Assembly (NCBI GenBank): GCA_017936985.1
Contig: JAGBEM010000127.1
Location: 1-9,426 of the forward strand
Length of the DNA: 9,426 nt
Direction: 5' to 3'
Origin: Oscillospiraceae bacterium
GTDB lineage: Bacteria > Bacillota_A > Clostridia > Oscillospirales > Oscillospiraceae
Positions 7,239 through 9,426 of this stretch are shown one piece after another (positions within the stretch are counted from its first letter, which is position 1; every line of letters begins with the position of its first letter). Under the pieces are notes generated by a model that was not told the DNA's origin, made no database searches, and was given only the letters and a program-made list of their open reading frames with translations. Position numbers and translations under genes: made by a program.

Positions 7239-8876
7239 TTATATACTCCGCAGGTGTTTCATGACAGGATTGCCGCCTTCAGCAAAATACTTGGCAAGAC
7301 GCCGGTATTCGTCGTACAAAGCATCATATTTCTTTGTGCGCTCGGAATTTGGCAAATAAACTGTTTCGCAGCGGTCAGAGAGTGCCATTGCAGCGTCATA
7401 AATATCTGCAAACTGTCCGCTGACAGCTGCTGCAAAGATCGCACCGCCCTTGGCGCCGGGCTGGGCGCTGTCTGCAACCTGAATAGGCATTCCCAGTACA
7501 TCTGCGTAAATTTGCATCAGCATAGGATTCTTTCTTGCAATACCGCCACCGGCGCGAATCGCGTGAATGATGATTCCACCATTCTGGTAAAGATCCCGTA
7601 CAGTCCGTGTAGCATAGGCGCAGGATTCGATGATCGCCCGGTAGATCTCTTCCGGTTTCGTTTTCAGAGTCAGACCCAGTATCATACCGGAAAGGTCGAA
7701 ATCGTTGTAAGGCGTCCGGTTTCCGTTCCACCAGTCCAGAACCAACAATCCATTGGAGCCGGGAGGCAGCAGGGAAGCCTTCTCATCCATCAGCTGGAAC
7801 TTACCAATGCCACGCGCCCTTGCTTCTTCTGCGTAGCTTTCCGGCAGGAAGTTTTCCATATACCAGGCAAAGGTGTTGCCCATGCTTGGCTGACTGCCAT
7901 CGTAGGCCGTAAGATTCGGCAAAATACCGTCCTGGGTGCTGCTAAAAATACCATCGATCTGCCGCTGCTCCTTATCCATAATGATGAAGCCTGCGGAAGT
8001 TCCCAGTGTCAGCAGAAGTTGACCCGGCCCTACTGCGCCGGAAGAGCACATGGGTGCATGGGCATCGATCAAAGGCAGGCTTACCGGTGTTCCTATGTTC
8101 AGTCCGGTCAGTTCATGCCCCCGTTGATCTATGTAACCTGCCAATGTGCCGGCTGCTTTTATGTCTGTGCAGATCTTTGTGCCAATAATGCCGTCCAGTC
8201 TGGGATCTACTGCTGCCCAGAATTCGTTGGAGGGATATCCTGTCTGGGGATTCCATAGGGCTTTAAAGCCGGCAAAGGAAGCACTGCCTACCTGCCTGCC
8301 GGTCAGGAGCCAGATGATCCAGTCACCGTATTCCAGGAATCGAGCGGTTTTTTTGTACACACCGGTAGCCTTACGAAGTGTTTCGTACAGCTTTGGAAGC
8401 AGCCACTCAGCAGAAACCTTACCAGAGAACAGCTTCAGCCATTCTTCGCCACGTTCAGCAGCGATCTTTGTAATGATCTCGGCTTCTTCCTGGGCACTGT
8501 AGGAATTCCACAGCTTCACATAAGCGTGGGGCTCTTGTGCGAATTCCTCCAGGAAGCAAAGCGGCGTTCCGTCCTCCAATACGGGAAGAGCACTGCAGGA
8601 AGTAAAGTCAAATCCAATGCCGCAGATCTCATCGGCAGAAACGCCGGCCTTTTCCATTACATCGTGGATCGCAAACTGCAGCGCATCTAAGTAATCCTGA
8701 GGATGTTCCAGGGACAAATTTGTTTCGAGCTTCTGCAAGGAAAAGAACGCCGGCTGCAAAATGGCGTGGGGATAAATAAATTCCGATACAGCAACCTCAT
8801 CGCCGGTTTCGATATTCAAAAGCAACGCTCTTGCGGACAGGGTTCCGTAGTCCAGGCCAATGGTATATTTTCCCAT
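7239..8876 (-). CDS. araB: FGGY carbohydrate kinase, L-ribulokinase type
   Basis: Ribulokinases phosphorylate ribulose at O5 using ATP; in the arabinose pathway the product goes to AraD. The 545-residue length matches AraB-type enzymes. Motifs in order: the phosphate-1 loop GLDYGTLSARA (7-17), the ribulokinase block FTSCSALPV (91-99), PHAYVKLWNSYSAQEEAE (117-134), SGKVSAEWLLPK (151-162), the catalytic-base region LIDAHAP (D271), the nucleotide-binding LGTSAG (291-296) and the C-terminal AGGGIARKNPMLMQIYADVLG (442-462). From recalled ribulokinase numbering, W123, K205 and D271 correspond to sugar-binding W126, K208 and D274, while the expected glutamate (E329) is aspartate (D326). The ATG at 8876 follows AGGTGG (8886-8881 on minus). 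The gene is monocistronic in this window, with no araA or araD beside it. The sugar could therefore be L-ribulose, D-ribulose or a related ketose. Confidence 0.88.
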   Translation of the reverse strand: MGKYTIGLDYGTLSARALLLNIETGDEVAVSEFIYPHAILQPAFFSLQKLETNLSLEHPQDYLDALQFAIHDVMEKAGVSADEICGIGFDFTSCSALPVLEDGTPLCFLEEFAQEPHAYVKLWNSYSAQEEAEIITKIAAERGEEWLKLFSGKVSAEWLLPKLYETLRKATGVYKKTARFLEYGDWIIWLLTGRQVGSASFAGFKALWNPQTGYPSNEFWAAVDPRLDGIIGTKICTDIKAAGTLAGYIDQRGHELTGLNIGTPVSLPLIDAHAPMCSSGAVGPGQLLLTLGTSAGFIIMDKEQRQIDGIFSSTQDGILPNLTAYDGSQPSMGNTFAWYMENFLPESYAEEARARGIGKFQLMDEKASLLPPGSNGLLVLDWWNGNRTPYNDFDLSGMILGLTLKTKPEEIYRAIIESCAYATRTVRDLYQNGGIIIHAIRAGGGIARKNPMLMQIYADVLGMPIQVADSAQPGAKGGAIFAAAVSGQFADIYDAAMALSDRCETVYLPNSERTKKYDALYDEYRRLAKYFAEGGNPVMKHLRSI

Positions 8877-8903
8877 ATAACCACCTCAAGTGTGTTTTCT
8901 TAT

Positions 8904-8931
8904 ATTGTAGCGGATTTTGTAAAGATTGCAA
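8904..8931 (-). promoter_or_regulatory. Promoter of the FGGY kinase gene
   Basis: On the minus strand TTGCAA (8931-8926) and TACAAT (8909-8904) are 16 bases apart. The predicted start near 8897 gives a leader of about 20 bases with the ribosome site AGGTGG at 8886-8881. No obvious catabolite-repression (cre) site was seen around it. Confidence 0.55.
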
Positions 8932-8949
8932 GACAATAATGGTTTTGGC

Positions 8950-8959
8950 TTTGTACAAA
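8950..8959. promoter_or_regulatory. Palindrome TTTGTACAAA, possible operator upstream of araB
   Basis: A perfect 10-bp inverted repeat, part of TTTGTACAAAT (8950-8960), lies 18 bases upstream of the kinase -35 box. The TTTGTAC half-site resembles the halves of Firmicutes AraR operators, which as I recall read roughly TTTGTACGTACAAA, but here the halves are closer together. A role in sugar-responsive control is inference only. Confidence 0.3.
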
Positions 8960-9024
8960 TCTCAGTGTAGTTTGAAATGCCACACCGGACTGTTGCATTT
9001 AGATTATTCAAATCCCCCTCATTG

Positions 9025-9062
9025 CATAAAAAGACCACACCATAAGGTGCGGTCTTTTTATG
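9025..9062. terminator. Strong intrinsic terminator downstream of the acidic small protein gene
   Basis: CATAAAAAGACC (9025-9036) pairs with GGTCTTTTTATG (9051-9062). After one A/C mismatch (9037/9050), CACC (9038-9041) pairs with GGTG (9046-9049) around the loop ATAA. The A and T runs in the arms make it functional in both directions. It lies about 63 bases past the stop of the minus-strand gene 9125-9424. No plus-strand gene runs into it. Confidence 0.8.
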
Positions 9063-9124
9063 TCTATGGGCTACAAAAAAGATATTTTCAGCAGTTTTGC
9101 GTATGAATTCGAACTCTTACACAG

Positions 9125-9424
9125 TTATTGCAGTTTCGCACGACATTCCAATGTTTCTCTTGCAGCAGCAATTGCCTTTTCCTTAGTATCATACATACCC
9201 GTCGGCAAAACATTTATGGCGGGAGCCCAATAGTACATACCAAAATAATCATCAAAATCTATTTCCATGATATCATATGTATATACATTATGATTGAAGA
9301 AAATTTCGATATAGCAATCGTCGTTAATATCAATTATTTCAATAGCATTTGTATCCGCATTTCTAGGCTGTCGTGTAGTGAACACTCCTTTGGATTTGTC
9401 GAACTGCCATGTTGTAGAATGCAT
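9125..9424 (-). CDS. Hypothetical acidic protein of about 99 residues, at the window edge
   Basis: I do not recognise this family. The frame reads from ATG at 9424 to TAA at 9125, but the window ends two bases upstream, so the ribosome site cannot be checked and the gene may start further upstream. The product is acidic and rich in D, E, I and Y. It has probable beta-strands in the middle (AIEIIDINDDCYIEIFFNHNV at about residues 27-47, then DIMEIDFDDYFGMYYWAPA) and a C-terminal helix with a KEKAIAAARETL stretch. It has no signal peptide or membrane span. Base composition is AT-rich like the 96-368 gene (13 of 60 bases are G or C in 9241-9300), unlike the large genes. It ends at its own terminator upstream of the kinase promoter. 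Confidence 0.6.
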   Translation of the reverse strand: MHSTTWQFDKSKGVFTTRQPRNADTNAIEIIDINDDCYIEIFFNHNVYTYDIMEIDFDDYFGMYYWAPAINVLPTGMYDTKEKAIAAARETLECRAKLQ

Positions 9425-9426
9425 AG

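Noticed and set aside
7218..8258. A 346-residue open frame on the plus strand opposite the kinase gene
   Set aside because: It lies antisense to a well-supported kinase, shows no domain, and is explained by codon bias of the real gene.
458..8876. A single arabinose-utilisation operon joining araM and araB
   Set aside because: The two genes are separated by a divergent peptidase, the RND gene and several terminators, and araA, araD, a transporter and araR are absent from the window.
9103..9120. GAGTTCGAATTC on the minus strand, resembling a tRNA T-loop
   Set aside because: The flanking bases do not pair as a T-arm, and no acceptor, D or anticodon arm can be drawn around it. It is neither a tRNA nor a supported tRNA-end attachment site.

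Overview
The window looks like a chromosomal piece of a Gram-positive anaerobe of the class Clostridia, probably a gut Oscillospirales- or Lachnospiraceae-type organism. This is inferred from the mixed base composition of the large genes, strong AGGAGG-type ribosome sites, compact intrinsic terminators, the bacterial AraM-type glycerol-1-phosphate dehydrogenase and a monoderm-style RND exporter. No rRNA, tRNA, CRISPR array, insertion sequence or phage module was recognised.

Layout: (1) 1-456, a short AT-rich plus-strand gene for an unknown 90-residue protein with a good promoter, running into a perfect 14-bp hairpin that also ends the next gene. (2) 458-1795 minus, a glycerol-1-phosphate dehydrogenase (AraM/EgsA family). 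(3) 1935-3161 plus, a cytoplasmic M28 zinc aminopeptidase transcribed divergently from araM. (4) 3214-7095 minus, a very large RND (HAE1-type) transporter that converges on the peptidase over a shared 12-bp hairpin. (5) 7239-8876 minus, an FGGY kinase of the L-ribulokinase (AraB) type with its own promoter and terminator. (6) 9125-9424 minus, an AT-rich gene for an acidic protein of about 99 residues, followed by a strong hairpin and touching the window edge.

The genes are mostly single transcription units separated by terminators, so they need not form one pathway. AraB and AraM homologues are encoded together in the Bacillus subtilis arabinose operon. Here they lie more than 5 kb apart in separate units, with no araA, araD, transporter or regulator gene in the window. 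AraM makes sn-glycerol 1-phosphate from dihydroxyacetone phosphate, AraB-type kinases phosphorylate ribulose, the M28 enzyme trims peptides, and the RND protein is a membrane exporter.

The most unusual object is the RND transporter. About 240 residues rich in coiled coil are inserted in what should be the docking domain, and no adaptor (membrane fusion protein) or outer-membrane factor gene lies beside it. I found no clear evidence for an entirely new multi-gene system; the transporter insertion and the two small AT-rich orphan genes are the best leads.
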